Shown piece by piece: positions 39,662 through 54,600 of a stretch of DNA of 64,000 bases. The stretch lies in the NCBI GenBank assembly GCA_964036195.1, contig OZ038458.1, positions 16,629,832-16,693,831 on the forward strand, written 5' to 3'. Below the pieces are notes generated by a model. It did no database searches. It saw only the letters and a program-made list of their open reading frames with translations, and had not been told where the DNA came from. The first letter of the stretch is position 1; each line of letters opens with the position of its first letter. Source of the stretch: Sphaerolaimus hirsutus (taxonomy: Eukaryota > Nematoda > Chromadorea > Monhysterida > Sphaerolaimidae). The position numbers were made by a program, and so were the translations under genes.

Positions 39662-42600
39662 ATGCAAGTGAGAATAGACAGCCGCACAGACAATAATGTG
39701 AAATATTTTGGTGCACCGCACAATCCCAAAAACCGGCCATTACAGCGAATCTGCAATGCACTGGCTCTATGCGCACTGTTTCTCCTTCTAGTCGACCACA
39801 CGGACGCGTTCCACGGCAAGCAGATCCAGGGCAGATGCCGCGACATCAACAACATGACCATACCGGAGATCAAGGACGAGTTCGACAAGCTGCTCAGGGA
39901 GTTGAAGGCGTGGCGGGATGATATCGATACTAATTATGGTTTGATTGAATAGTGGTGAATGCTATAAATATATTTAGAAGTGAAGAGTATTTAATGGATT
40001 TGAGCCTACGAGAACTTAAAATGTATCGTATTTCCTCGCAATGTGCGCATTCTGAGTAGCTGGAAGAATGATAATTATCTCCTGGAAATACCCCTCTGAC
40101 TGCTAATACTCTTGTGTGTGAAAGTGGTGACAAAATTATGTATTTGAATGAGCCAGACGCTGATTAGAGGAGGCTCAAACACACATGTGCATTTGAAAAT
40201 ACATGTCTATTATTCTTGGAGTTGTTTCATCAGAGCGTAGACGAAAAAAGTGTCATTAAAATCCTATTGCATAAAGTGCAGAAAATTAATCCCCTTGAAT
40301 TATCAACATCCTCAAAATTCGCTGGCGACACAAAACTGGAGGTATTTCTAGGAGATAATTACGATATTTTCTGTGCAGATGAGTGGGACGAGATCAGCGA
40401 CGACGAAAGATGGAGAGTTTTCCTTCGATCAGTATTTCGTATTCAAGTTAACAACCTTAAGAACAATCACTTCAAGGGACGCCTGAGCGCGTTCATGCTG
40501 ATGTCAGCTAAAGAGAAAAGAATTCATTTGCATGGGTTGCATTTTACGCCAAAAGAAAAAGCCACACTGGAGTACGCACAGCACCAGTATGAGAGAAGGG
40601 TTAGTTGGGTAAAATGAGTAAAATGAAAAATAAATATGGGTATACTCGGTGGACCGCAAAGTATGCACCCAAAATTACTTATGTTTTAGTCGATAACGCA
40701 TGTGCAGCATACTTATGCACGCACTGTAACAAAAATTAAGAATATTGCAAGAGAAAAAACCAGTCGTGTATACTCGGCGGACAGCACACCTAGTACGAAG
40801 ACCTACCATAATTAAATGAATAAAATCTCGTAATTGATTATTCCGTAGTAAAACAAAATATTTTGATGAAAAAACTACATAATTTTTGGTTCATTATTCA
40901 GATGGGTTATGGTAGGTTTTCATACTAAGTGTGATGTCCGCCGAGTATACAAGTGATGAACTTTTTTCTGAAACGGCTTTTTCCTTTTTTTGTAACAAAT
41001 TTGGTTTTATAAACGATGATATCATGACGGAGTGTTTCCTTCAGAAAAATGCACAGCGTTCGGTCCACGGAGTATAAGATAATCGTAACGTGTCCGCAGA
41101 AAATCGACCTCCCCCAATCTCAGCTAACAGGCGAGCGAGCCTTCCAACTGCACACACTAAAAGCACCACCCGAATCTGTCGACCACTGCTCATCCACGGG
41201 CCCGGTGGAAGACCAGAACCCGTGCGGGTCATGTTTCGCCTTCGCCGCCAGCCACAGCCTCACCGGCCGCATGAAGCTGCGCGACCAGCCCAACGCCTAC
41301 GTAGTGCGCCTGTCCGAGCAGCAAGCGGTAGACTGCGCCTACCCGCACTCGGGCTGCAAAGGTGCGCGCTGCGGAATGTCTGTTCAGTGTGCTGTCCCGG
41401 GTAGGGTGTTGACAAAAAATTTTTACCGAAAATTTTTTGCACTTGCCGGAAAACGGAAAAATATTTGCAATTGCCGGAACGGAAAACGGGAAAAAATTGC
41501 CTGCGGAAAGCGGAAAACGGAAAGAATTTTGTCTGCGGAAAAGCGGAAATGGGAATTTTTTTGCACTTGCCGGAGAACGGCAAAAATTTTTGCACTTGCC
41601 GGAAAACAGAAAAAATTTGCCTGCGGAAAGCGGAAACGGAAAACGGAAATTTGACACCCTAGTCCCGGGGGCCAATCCTAGAGGCTGTAAAATGTCAAAT
41701 GTCCATGCAAAGTGACAAAGATCATGCAAAGTGACAAAGATCATGCAAAGTGACAAAGATCATGCAAAGTGACAAAGATCATGTAAAATGCCCTGTAAAA
41801 TGGCAACTCCGTTGCTATTTTGCAGGGCATTTAACATGTCTTTTGACACTACGTGACATTTGACATTTTACAGGCGGTCTGGGTCTGCCCCCGGCTCTTC
41901 TTGTAGCTCTGGTTGTGTAACGTCGTTCAGGTGGAACGATGGGCACGGTTTGGGAGATGTTCGAAAAGTACGGCGCCGCGACAGATGCCCACTACCCCTA
42001 CAAAGCTGACGTGAGCTCACGCATTGGTCAAGTAATCATGACGCTCGATTTTAAGGCGCCCCACACACTAATTGACACATACGTGTCAACTGGTCTGTGT
42101 CAACTCAAATTTCGGCTTCACGTGCCGCAAAATCTCCAAATGCACATGTGGCCATGTTGAAAAAATTATTGCGACAAGTGCATTGGAAGATAGCTCTGCG
42201 ACACGTGATGCCGAAAGGTGAGTTGACATAGACCAGTTGACACACATGTGTCAACTAGTGTGCGGGCTGCTAAAAAAAGTAAATTCTCCACCAATTGCCA
42301 CCAAACAGTACTTCCCGTCCGACGCGGCCACGTGCGCCGAGAACAAGTGGCGCGTGCGGCCGCACTTCCGCAAAGAGAACGGCCGCATCTGGTGCCACTC
42401 CCAGACCCCATAAAATGCCCTGTAAAATGTCAAAAGTCATGTAAAATTCCCGGTAAAATCTCAAACGTACTTCTGACACTTTGCATGACATTTTACATTT
42501 TACATTGCATTTTATGGGCTCTGGGACTGCCCCCTGGCGAGCCATACCGCGCGGCGACGTCGCCGCCATGAAAGCGGCCGTGGCGCAGGGCCCAATCGCC

Positions 42601-45600
42601 ATGGCCATGAACTGCAAGGACGACTTCGAGTCGTTCGATTTCGGCATCTACACGAACGACGACCGTCGCTGCGGAGAGTAACGCGCGCTCACTAGCCGTT
42701 GTTTTTGTGTGCTCGGTGCGCTGGCTGCAGTAGGTGTTGTAAAGTTTCACACTATTTGGGGTTACGTTTTCCTGCGTTGTTCAGTGCAGAAACTTTAGCT
42801 TTTATACAAAACTTTTATTCAAGTTCTTTTCGTTTTATATTTTATTTCTATCAAACAAAGTAATCATTAAATTCAGAAATCAGTAGTCGTAGACTGGGCC
42901 GTTCTTTAGGCAAGAATGGCCTTACATATGGGCGATTTAACCTTCAAAATGCGAGTAAATTGCTTATTATGTCTACTTTAAAGCAAATATCAGGTTTTGC
43001 ACCTGTCGCATGTCGTTAGAAAACGGGTTGAGATAAAGAATTATAAAGATTAATAAAAACATAGATTAAATATTATGAATGTTGTTACTTTTATCACCCG
43101 TTGTTTACAGCCGGCAAAAAGGCAAATATTTCTAAGTGAAATAGGAATTATTCAAGTGAAACAAAAATGCAGGTTACGGTAAATTTAGGCGGAACCACAC
43201 ACTCCCCAGAAATTAAAAGAAAAATTTTAAAATCACAAATTTAAAATTTTACGTTTTAATTAAAAAGAGGCTTTACGAATGAAAAAGAGGTATCATTCTG
43301 GGGGCAACAGATCATCGGTGACAGCTCCATTGGTCCCATCTGTCGCCATCGGCTGTGTGTTGTCATTATTATTATCGGAAGAGCCTGTTGTAGAGCTCGT
43401 GCTCGAGCTACACTCACCGTCAGACGATGGGGTCGGGGATCTTTTCTTCGACTTTTTATTGCTCTTCCCAGCAGGAAGATTTGGAGTTTTCCCACCGATG
43501 CATGTTGTCCCCAATGTTGTTGTTGTTTTCTGGAAGTGAAAATCATTTTTGCTCAAAGGCTTGTTATTTGTCGTAGCCTTGGCCTCAATATCGTCAGTGA
43601 TATCATTGACTCGGTGCTGTCGGCTAACCTTTGGCTGTTTGTTGTCAGCCTGGCCGTCGGTGTCGTAGGTGTCGTCATTGTCATAGCTTCGTGATGTTGT
43701 AGACCTTCTGTCCCTTCGGCGTCGGGAGGAGGGGGACCTCCTTGACCGAGACCGGTGTTGTCTTGGCGGGGTTCTGGGCTCTGGAGGGGGTGGTGTACGC
43801 GGCCCTCGTCGAACTGGTTCACGCGCTTCTCGCTGGGTGCTGCGACTGCGCTTCCTGAGGTCTTCTGGCGCGATCGCCAAGCGTTTAACCGGGCGCAAAG
43901 TTGTGTTGTAGAACACGCGAGCTTCGGCATGACGGCGCGGCCCGTGACTGCTCGCCACTGCAAATATAAAAAGAGACAGTAGCTTATCACTGCAATTATG
44001 AACATTATTATTACAATATTCACTGTTGTTTGCAATGGCCCAGTCAGCAAGATGTCTAGTGCTGAAGCACTTCCTTCTGCTGTCCCGCTTACTATGTGCC
44101 CTAGTTCTTTTCCTACACCCTCAAAGTAGGCTCCGACCCCTTGCCCTATTCCAGCAACAAAGGCTTGGATAGCCTTGGGGTCGTTTGACATGGTTGAGAA
44201 ATATTGTACAGTTTTATCTAATTTTTTCTCAATGTTGTGTAATTTGTTGAACTGATGTCGTGCGGCTGTTATGCTGAATGCTACGTCTGTCATAGTATGA
44301 CTTGGCATTCCAGTGACGTTCAAATGGAAGGGGCTCCAAGTCCCATTCCAGATGAGTTCCAGAGGGAGTTTTGTCACATGCAGATTTGTTGGTCCATTTT
44401 CGTTTGCCCATTTGTTGTTTTTCAGCATGTAATATTTATGATCTTTGTAATGACAATTTTCCTCAGGTGATTGTGTAATAAGGTCGCTTCCTCCTGGGGA
44501 CACGAACATGATGTGCCTGTGTCCCGGAAGTCTCACTGGCAAGAATCTGTAGCATGTGTCGTTTATTTTGTGGTCGAAGTAAATATGTTCTGGTGTCACT
44601 GTTTGGCATTCCCAGAACATTAGTACATCTCCATGCCATTCTGCATAAATGTTGTTGCGGCCCAGTAGGGCTCTCAATCCCAGAGTGGGGTTCAATGTTA
44701 TGAATTGATTGATTATGTTTATTTGGTTTTGTCTCAAATAACATAATTGTTGCCATATCATAGAGAATTGTTGTTTTTCTAAACTTGCAATTTTGTATAT
44801 GACATATTGTCTCTGTTCCGTCCTGAAATATTTCAGATTTACGGAATTAATCTGTTGTGCGGTCATGCTATCTTCTTTTGACTTTGCAAATTCGATGAAT
44901 GTCGATCCCTGCTCTGTATATTTTGCATGTTCGGGGACGCACTCAGAATTTTCTGGTCTTTCCTTTTGTATTGTTATTGTGAAAGCTGCTTGTAATTGTT
45001 GTATAACGATGTGTCGTTCGGATATCTGAGCTTCGAAATTTCCGAAATTTTCATATGCGCATTGTCCTTCAAATTTTGTAGCGTCCCACACCGACACTGC
45101 GTTATCACTGTCAAAGCAGTAGCCAGCGGCTGGCGCGCAATGCGACAGATCTTGAATTTCCGAGACAATGCGTTTGCCATCTAAACTTGCTACTGTGCCG
45201 ATTTCAATGTGAAAGTTTGTCACTTCATTTGTGAAATTTCGACAAAAGTAGCAGTATTGTATCGTTAAGGTGTTGTTTGTGCTCCATAGGGCTTTATTGA
45301 TTTGTGTCAAATTTTGTTCTTTCCACCTTTTTGTTTCCATTGCTTTCATGCATTCGGACAGGGTCACGACCTTGTTGTTTAGACATTTCGGTGGCAGCAT
45401 CGCTTTGCCTCCCACCAGACTCATGTATGTGATTATTGCGTGTTGTTGTTCATAACACCGGTATACACTACCGTGCAGAATAGTTGAGACTTTTTGCGCT
45501 GCGTGATTAATGTTGCCAGAATTTCGAAATGGTTGATATGCAAAACATTTGGATACTATACATGGGTACCCTGGGGGGTTGACTACACATGCCCAGGATG

Positions 45601-48600
45601 ACCGCCCCTCAAGTTCAAATCTGCGTATATTCCTAGTGTACAAACATATTAACTCAGTTTGTTCATGTTTCAAAATAGTTGAGACTTTTCTTGTTTTGGG
45701 CAGTAGCCACCCAGTATCTCACTTTAAAGGCTATATCCACCTCCTATCTTCATTTCTTTACAAAATTTTCACCACAGCAACTGCTTGCCTGCAGCGCTGA
45801 GCCCTGTGTGCAGCAAGAAACATTCTAAGCATGAACAGCGTATGGTGATGCATATGTGGAAATGTGGCATTTATTAATTTTTGCTGCAGTTTTGCATCCA
45901 TTGCCAGCAACTCTGAAATGGGGGTAGGCACACTACTGGGTGGGGCTATTTGGTGTGTAAATTTGAGGTTTTGGCCTTGCTCTATTAGGGAGAAAAGTTG
46001 GCCCAACTGTGAATGAGTAATGTGCAATTATTTTGGATGGAATGAAGATGGAAGTTTGTAAGTGCTATAACTTTTGATTGGAAAGAGATATTGAAAAAAC
46101 GTTTTTGTCATATTAATTCTCTCTGTCTAAAGTATGTTATAGACTGTTCAATAACAAAATTTTCATGCTGCAAGCCCCAGTAAAATAAGCATAAAATATT
46201 TAGACACCATTGAAAACTTTGAAGTGCTATAACTTTTGATTGGAAAGAGATATTGAACTCATTTCTGTATTAAATGAATCCTCGTTGTCTAAAGTATATG
46301 ATAGCATGTTCAAAAAATTATTTTTTTTATGTTCAAAAACTGGGTCAAATTGGCATACGAAATTTAGACATCACTAAACCGACCACAAAAATAGAATCTG
46401 CAGGTTGTCCCGATTATTTGAAGTGTTGAATGATTCAAATCAGCCCAGAAATGGTTGAGTTATTAAGCTTCAAAGACACTCATCCAGATTGCCTTTTTTT
46501 GTACAGGGGTGGGCATCTTCAGTTACCGCTGGAAAAACGCGATAGCTTGAGCTACAGTTGAGCTATCACAATGAAATTTTCACACGATAGAGTAGACTCC
46601 ATAGGACACCTATGCTGAAGTTTGCAACCCAAACGGCCACATTTTGGGTGAGTTGTGGAACACACGGTTTTTAGTGTAATTTTGTGACTTCACCCCCCTT
46701 ATCTCGGGACTGGGGGACTATTCGAGTAAAAAAAGAATTTGGTAGTAGGCGCGACCACAACATACTCAAAGGGCATCAAAATCGGCCGATGTACGACAGA
46801 ATGGGACGACACCAACGACCGATGCCCCCCCCCCTCAAATGCCACCCTCGATTTATCCTATGGGTGACGCCAAGTCACAAAATTACACTAAAAACCGTGT
46901 GTTCCACAACTCACCCAAAATGTGGCCGTTTGGGTTGCAAACTTCAGAATAGGTGTCCTATGGAGTCTGTTAAAATTTCATTCTGATAGCTCAACCATAG
47001 CTCAATCTATTGCATTTTCCCAGCGGTAACTGAAGATGCCCACCCCTGTATATGTATTGACCATCTTTTTATAGACCCCCCTTATCTCAGGCCTGGTGGT
47101 TTATTTGAGCAAACAAAAATTTTTTGTTGTAGCCCCAGCATCAAACCCCAACATACTCAAACAGCATCAAAATTGGGCAAGGGACAAGAAATTGGGAAGC
47201 AAAAAAGAGCAGTGGACCCCCAGCCTACTGTTTCTCTATGTGTGAAAAGTCTCAACTATTCTGCACGGTAGTGTACTTGTGTTTGTTGTGGTTCCGTCTT
47301 CAGCGCCCACACTCTCACTCCCTGTTTGGTTACCTTTTGTGGTTTGGGAAAGTGACAGTTCACTGTTTTCGGGATTTGTACCGGGTGTCCTGTCCTTGTT
47401 TTATGGCACACATTGTAATTTCTGTTGTATTTGTTTATCCATGTTTGTTGTTCTGCATTGGCTGCCATGACGTTTGCCGCCGTGACTATCACCATTGTCG
47501 CCCAGAACGCATATGATCCTGTGTATCTGCACCCTCGTTTCGGTCTTTCTTTGATGGGTGTTGTTTCATTCTTTTGTTTAGAAGTTTGTTGTGGAGTTTC
47601 ATTTTCGTCCTTTTTCATATTTTCTCGTTCTTGATATTTTCCGCTAATTTCTAGTGGGCACAGCTGTGTCGGTGACCTTTCTATTTCTCTTTGAGTGTTT
47701 GTTTTCAAGGTCACACTTCTAATTTTGTTGTCTGTCGATCTGTTGACTTTTGTTATCTTTCCCATTTGCCATGCTCCTCTCGGCATTTTATCATGTTGTA
47801 CGAGCACAACCTGTCCCACGATTGGTTCTTCTTTCACTTTTCCTCTGTTGTTTATTTTTCTTGTTGTTCCTCTTAGCATATCCACATATCCTTTGGACCA
47901 TGCGTTCCATAATTTTTCTCTGTTATTACTTATTGTTTGCCATAACTGTATCATGTCGTCTCTTTCTTTTTCATTGATTGTTGTTAGTTCAATTTTATCC
48001 ATACATGTTATTTTTTCATTTTTGTCCAAATTTTCTTCCACTCCGTCAGGGGTAGGGTGTCAAAAAAATGTTTTTACGGAAAACGGAAAACGGAAAGGTA
48101 AAAAAAAATTGTCGGCCGGAAAACGGAAAACGGAAAACGGAAAGGTAAAAAAAAATTGTCGGCCGGAAAACGGAAAACGGAAAGGTAAAAAAATTTCACT
48201 CAGCGGAAAACGGAAAACGGAAAGGTAAAAAAAAATTGTCGGCCGGAAAACGGAAAACGGAAAAATGAAATGCCGGAAAACGGAAAACGGAAAGCAAAAT
48301 TTTCATGGAAACGGAAAAAAATAAAGTGAAATTAGCACAGTAATAGACAAATTTGCAGAAGGAAAACCTGCATGCAGGTTTGCCTGTTTGGCTTTGATAG
48401 TGGTAGCTGTACATTCTGCAACTATGGATCATGCCTGTAACTTCACTTGTAGTTCAAGCTTAACTGAACCAACAAAAAATCATCAAAAAGTAGCCATAGT
48501 GGCCATAGGAAAGGAAACACTACGACAATTTCACAGTCTAGAAGCAGTGAGAATCACTGATGATGACTCCTATGCAATTGATGACAACATTGCAGAGGAG

Positions 48601-51600
48601 ATGATAATAAATAGCATAAAATTCAACAACAACAACAAACGATACTATATTGACTGGCTGTATAAAGAGAGTATCAGTGACCTGCCCATGGGAAAAGCAG
48701 AAGCCTTGGTGCGGTTTAAATCACTGATAAGAAGATTCAACAAAGATCCAAACTTATTCAAACAATACCGGAAAGTTTTGGACAACCAACTAGAAAAGGG
48801 AATAATTGAGATCTGTGACGACAAAACAGAATGAAGGGGAACGAAACCAGTTGGCGATGATAATAAACAACATTTACGTCGATAACTTCATCATGAGTGT
48901 CACGAATGAAGTTGAAGCTTTAGAACTATATTACAAAGTCAAAGCTTTATTTAACCAATGTTCTATGAACATGAGGGAATGGCTGTCAAACTCCAGATCA
49001 GTCATGAATGAAATAGCAGAAAACGACAGGAGTCCAAAGGTGAATGAAATTGTCGCAGTAATGGGCATGAAATAAAATCACTGAATGGACATGCTGGCAA
49101 TATCAACACCAAAATTGCAAATTGACAGCATCACAACACCAACCAGACGAAACTTGAATAAATTATTGGTGTCAGGATATGACCCAATTGGGTTCACAGC
49201 ACCTGTTTCACTGACCCTGAAATCCCAGTTGTCAATGCTGCTCCAAGAGACAAAAACAACACACAATGGGATGAGCCAATTGAAGATAAATACAGATTGG
49301 AAAACATTGGAAAAATGCCAGAAAACTGAAAATCGAGCCAGAAAATGGAAAAATGGCCTGGTAAAACGGAAAACGGAAAGGTAAAAATTTTTCGGCTGCC
49401 GGAAAACGGAAAACGGAAAGGTAAAAAATTTTCCTGCGGAAAGGCGGAAACGGAAAACGGAAACGGAAATTTGACACCCTAGTCAGGGGGGGTTCCCCAC
49501 AGAAAATGGACGGGGCAGAGAATTTTTGCCGAAATGTCGTCATTCAATACATAGGTGATTGGTCTGGTGTTGACAGCGAATTCTATGTCTAGAATTACTG
49601 TGTGTATTTCTTTCCATGTTAACAATCGGCGCCCGCTTGCTTTCTTTAAAAGATTTTTTACAAGGCCGATCATGCGCTCATACACACCTCCTTGCCATGG
49701 GCAGGTGGCTGTTGTAAATCTCCATTTTATTTCTGGAACTGATTTTGCGCATGTTTTGAATGCTCCCGCATTGTCAGACCAGATTGACTTCGGCATGCCT
49801 CTTCTGCAGAAGAAGTGTTGCAAGGCCATTAGTGTGTCGTTTGTTGCTACCGTGTCAGCAAATTCTAGATGTACAGCTCTTGTTGAGCAGCATGTAATCA
49901 GAAGTATGTGGAATTTGTGCCTTTCATTGTTGTGCATGTATTGTAGCGTTCCCATGTAATCAATGCCGCAGTGTTGAAAGGGTTTTATTTTGGCTTGTAA
50001 TCTTGTTATTGGCAGCGTGTGGAAATCTGGCATCGCGAACGTGCCTCCCGTTGCTTTTCGGCATGTTGTGCATTTTCTGAGTTCTGAAGCAACTGTTCTT
50101 CGGCCGTCCGGTATCCAACATTGTTCCCTTATTTCTGCTAATGTGTGCACTGCCCCTTCATGTTGTACATATTTGTGGTAATGGTTTATTACTAATGTTG
50201 TCAGGTATGCATGTTTCGGCAGATAGTACAATACTATCGGTACTCTGTCTGCATCCTTTGGTAGTCTTGTCACTCGGTACAGGATGTCGACGTTGTTGTC
50301 GTAGGCCAGTTCTTGGTGGCTTTCTTTTCGTACCTGTTGTATCAGTTTGCGACACTGTTGCTGTTGTGCAATTCTCACAATGTGTTGCCATGCTGCATTT
50401 CTTTCTTCTGGCTCCAGCGGTCGGGATAAAAATCCTCTCACTTTTCGGTTTAGGCTGTTGTTGAAGAATTTGTGCAGCCTGTTCAATCTGATGACGATAT
50501 TCAGTAACTTCGTCAAGCTACTGTATCACTCAAAGTTCAGGTCGTATGGGTTGTAATTTCTCTTTGATTCTTCTACTAGGTAGTGCACTTTGTTCTCTGT
50601 TGCAACGCCAGCCCATATCGGCCTGTGTATTATTGTTGTTCCTTTTGCTAATTCTGTGGTCGCCTTTTGATATTGTGATACATCTTTCATTTCTTTTGTA
50701 ATTGGTACTTTCATGAATTCTGGTCCGCTTTTCCACAAAGTTGACAGCATGATTTCATCTATCGTGCTGCCCCGCGATGCGATGTCGGCCGGGTTTACCT
50801 CCGTGGCGACTTTTGCTACCAGAAATTCACATTTGTTGCTGAGTTCGTTTATTCTTTTAACTCTGTTGTTTACGAATGTAGCAAGTGGTTTGGCTGTTTT
50901 CAGCCACCCAATGACCACTGTGCTGTCGGTCCATAATATTGTTGATTTTATTTTCCACCCTCCAAGCTGTTTCAGCTCTTCTTGGATGTAGTTGGCCAGT
51001 TCTGCGCCAATTGTCACTGAGAGCAGTTCCAGTCTGGTAATTGGTGTTGTGGCCCCGGATTTAGATGGTAATGGTGCCAATTTTGTTCGAGCTGTTACGA
51101 ATGCTGTGTTGTAGTCTCCTGCTCCTTTCTTCTTTTGTTGTCGGACGTACGCACATGCCGCGTATCCTAATTTTGAGGCATCGCTGAACACGTGCAGCTC
51201 CAGGGGTCTGTCATCGTCGAACACGTTTATACCCATTCTTTGATAGGAACGTGGAAACTCCACTCTGTCAATTTTTTCCAAGTGGTTTTTCATAATTGTC
51301 ATCAGTTCAAGCGCTCTTTTATCTTCAATTAGTTCATCCCATTGTGTTGTTTTTGTTTCTTGTAGCAGCACCGACAATTGAGCCTTCAGGGTTAATGTCA
51401 CTGGTGCTGTGAATCCAATTGGATCGTATGCTGATGCCAATAATTTATTCAGATTTCGTCTTGTGGGTATTGTGATGCTGTCGATTTGTAATTTTGGTGT
51501 CGATATTGCCAGCATGTCTGTTTTGTGATTATATTTCATTCCCATGACTGCTACAATTTTATTCATTTTTGGGCTTCTGTCGTGTTCTGCTATTTCTTTC

Positions 51601-54600
51601 ATGACTGCTTTGGAATTCGACAGCCATTCTCTCATGTTCATTGAGCACTTGTTGAAGAGGGCTTTGACCTTGTAGTACAGCTCCAGCGCCTCGTTTTCAT
51701 TGGTGACACTCATGATGAAGTTGTCGATGTAAATGTTGTTAATTATCATCGCAATTTGGTTTCGTTCAACTTCATTTTCTTCATATTCGTTCATGTTGTT
51801 TATTGTCAAGTCTAGATGGTATTTTATAACTGCTCCCAAAATTGATGGGCTGCAGACTAGACCAAATAATACTCTTTTAAATCGCTCCTGCTAGCATGAA
51901 GCCAAGCGTGGAGCTTACCACCAGCAGTCCCGATGGTAATTGGAGTCCAGTTTGTTTTATGTCAAATTTCCAAAAATTATCTTGACCAATTACGACCTCG
52001 CTCATGATGTTGTGCGTTTCGCTATGAATTTAATTTTAGATTCTGCGATATAAATTTTGATTAATTTATGTTGTTTTATACTTTTTGTGAAAAATTGGAT
52101 GTTATTGGGGTTTCTGTTGTGCAGGTTCTATTTTGCAGGACTGAATTATGAATTCTATCCTATCCGCTGCGCCATGTAAAGTTTCACACTATTTGGGGTT
52201 ACGTTTTCCTGCGTTGTTCAGTGCAGAAACTTTAGCTTTTATACAAAACTTTTATTCAAGTTCTTTTCGTTTTATATTTTATTTCTATCAAACAAAGTAA
52301 TCATTAAATTCAGAAATCAGTAGTCGTAGACTGGGCCGTTCTTTCAGCAAGAACGGCCTTACATATGGGCGATTTAACCTTCAAAACGCGAGCAAATTGC
52401 TTATTATGTCTACTTTAAAGCAAATATCAGGTTTTGCACCTGTCGCATGTCGTTAGAAAACGGGTTGACATAAAGAATTATAAAGATTAATAAAAACATG
52501 AAAACAAGATTAAATATTATGAATGTCGTTACTTTTATCACCCGTTGTTTACAGCCGGCAAAAAGGCAAATATTTCTAAGTGAAATAGGAATTATTCAAG
52601 TGAAACAAAAATGCAGGTTACGGTAAATTTAGGCGGAACCGCACAGGTGTTGCCGCGATTTGTTTCCTAGTGAAATGATGTCACCATTGCCTAGTGATTT
52701 TACCGCTGAAATTTCTTTGGTGGTCGAGACTGGTGGACCCATGAGAAGATTCAGAATGAGACAAATACTGAAAGGTTAAGACAAAATCGAGAACTATAGA
52801 CATTCAAAAGTAAAATTTGAACACTTTCAATCCTGAAGCAATCCTCAACTAGAAGTGGTGGATGGATACTTGCGTAAATAACTACCATATATGACCCCTC
52901 TCGAAAAACTCCCCCTCTTGATTAACTCCCGCCTCTGGGTGAACAAGATGCTGCAAAATTCACAAAAATGATCGATAAAGATGCAAAAGGATGTTAACGT
53001 ATGGGCAGCGACAACAGATAAAATACATACCGTTTACGCAGTGTATTTATACACACCTCTTTGTTGTTGTTGAACTGTTAAATACCTGGATTACATGAGT
53101 TGACAGAATGCATTCATACAATGATTTAAGTCCACGTTTGTTGCTACCGTGTCAGCAAATTCTAGATGTACAGCTCTTGTTGAGCAGCATGTAATCAGAA
53201 GTATGTGGAATTTGTGCCTTTCATTGTTGTGCATGTATTGTAGCGTTCCCATGTAATCAATGCCGCAGTGTTGAAAGGGTTTTATTTTGGCTTGTAATCT
53301 TGTTATTGGCAGCGTGTGGAAATCTGGCATCGCGAACGTGCCTCCCGTTGCTTTTCGGCATGTTGTGCATTTTCTGAGTTCTGAAGCAACTGTTCTTCGG
53401 CCGTCCGGTATCCAACATTGTTCCCTTATTTCTGCTAATGTGTGCACTGCCCCTTCATGTTGTACATATTTGTGGTAATGGTTTATTACTAATGTTGTCA
53501 GGTATGCATGTTTCGGCAGATAGTACAATACTATCGGTACTCTGTCTGCATCCTTTGGTAGTCTTGTCACTCGGTACAGGATGTCGACGTTGTTGTCGTA
53601 GGCCAGTTCTTGGTGGCTTTCTTTTCGTACCTGTTGTATCAGTTTGCGACACTGTTGCTGTTGTGCAATTCTCACAATGTGTTGCCATGCTGCATTTCTT
53701 TCTTCTGGCTCCAGCGGTCGGGATAAAAATCCTCTCACTTTTCGGTTTAGGCTGTTGTTGAAGAATTTGTGCAGCCTGTTCAATCTGATGACGATATTCA
53801 GTAACTTCGTCAAGCTACTGTATCACTCAAAGTTCAGGTCGTATGGGTTGTAATTTCTCTTTGATTCTTCTACTAGGTAGTGCACTTTGTTCTCTGTTGC
53901 GACGCCAGCCCATATCGGCCTGTGTATTATTGTTGTTCCTTTTGCTAATTCTGTGGTCGCCTTTTGATATTGTGATACATCTTTCATTTCTTTTGTAATT
54001 GGTACTTTCATGAATTCTGGTCCGCTTTTCCACAAAGTTGACAGCATGATTTCATCTATCGTGCTGCCCCGCGATGCGATGTCGGCCGGGTTTACCTCCG
54101 TGGCGACTTTTGCTACCAGAAATTCACATTTGTTGCTGAGTTCGTTTATTCTTTTAACTCTGTTGTTTACGAATGTAGCAAGTGGTTTGGCTGTTTTCAG
54201 CCACCCAATGACCACTGTGCTGTCGGTCCATAATATTGTTGATTTTATTTTCCACCCTCCAAGCTGTTTCAGCTCTTCTTGGATGTAGTTGGCCAGTTCT
54301 GCGCCAATTGTCACTGAGAGCAGTTCCAGTCTGGTAATTGGTGTTGTGGCCCCGGATTTAGATGGTAATGGTGCCAATTTTGTTCGAGCTGTTACGAATG
54401 CTGTGTTGTAGTCTCCTGCTCCTTTCTTCTTTTGTTGTCGGACGTACGCACATGCCGCGTATCCTAATTTTGAGGCATCGCTGAACACGTGCAGCTCCAG
54501 GGGTCTGTCATCGTCGAACACGTTTATACCCATTCTTTGATAGGAACGTGGAAACTCCACTCTGTCAATTTTTTCCAAGTGGTTTTTCATAATTGTCATC

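Larger units (their letters stand above)
49838..53134. repeat. Tandem duplication, left unit (3297 bp)
   Basis: The same as 53135-58564 except for one 2133-bp deletion and rare single-base differences (for example near 50600 versus 53898). The junction at 53135 shows CGTTT shared by both parents. It contains a truncated TACCGTA-family MITE at about 52883-53134. Confidence 0.9.

Noticed and set aside
45466-45673. Apparent N-terminus of the env ORF
   Set aside because: It lies inside the Tc1-like insertion; frame continuity is accidental.
48388-49384. Independent retroelement insertion at 48-49 kb
   Set aside because: No LTRs or own target duplication; it is cargo bounded by hAT termini.
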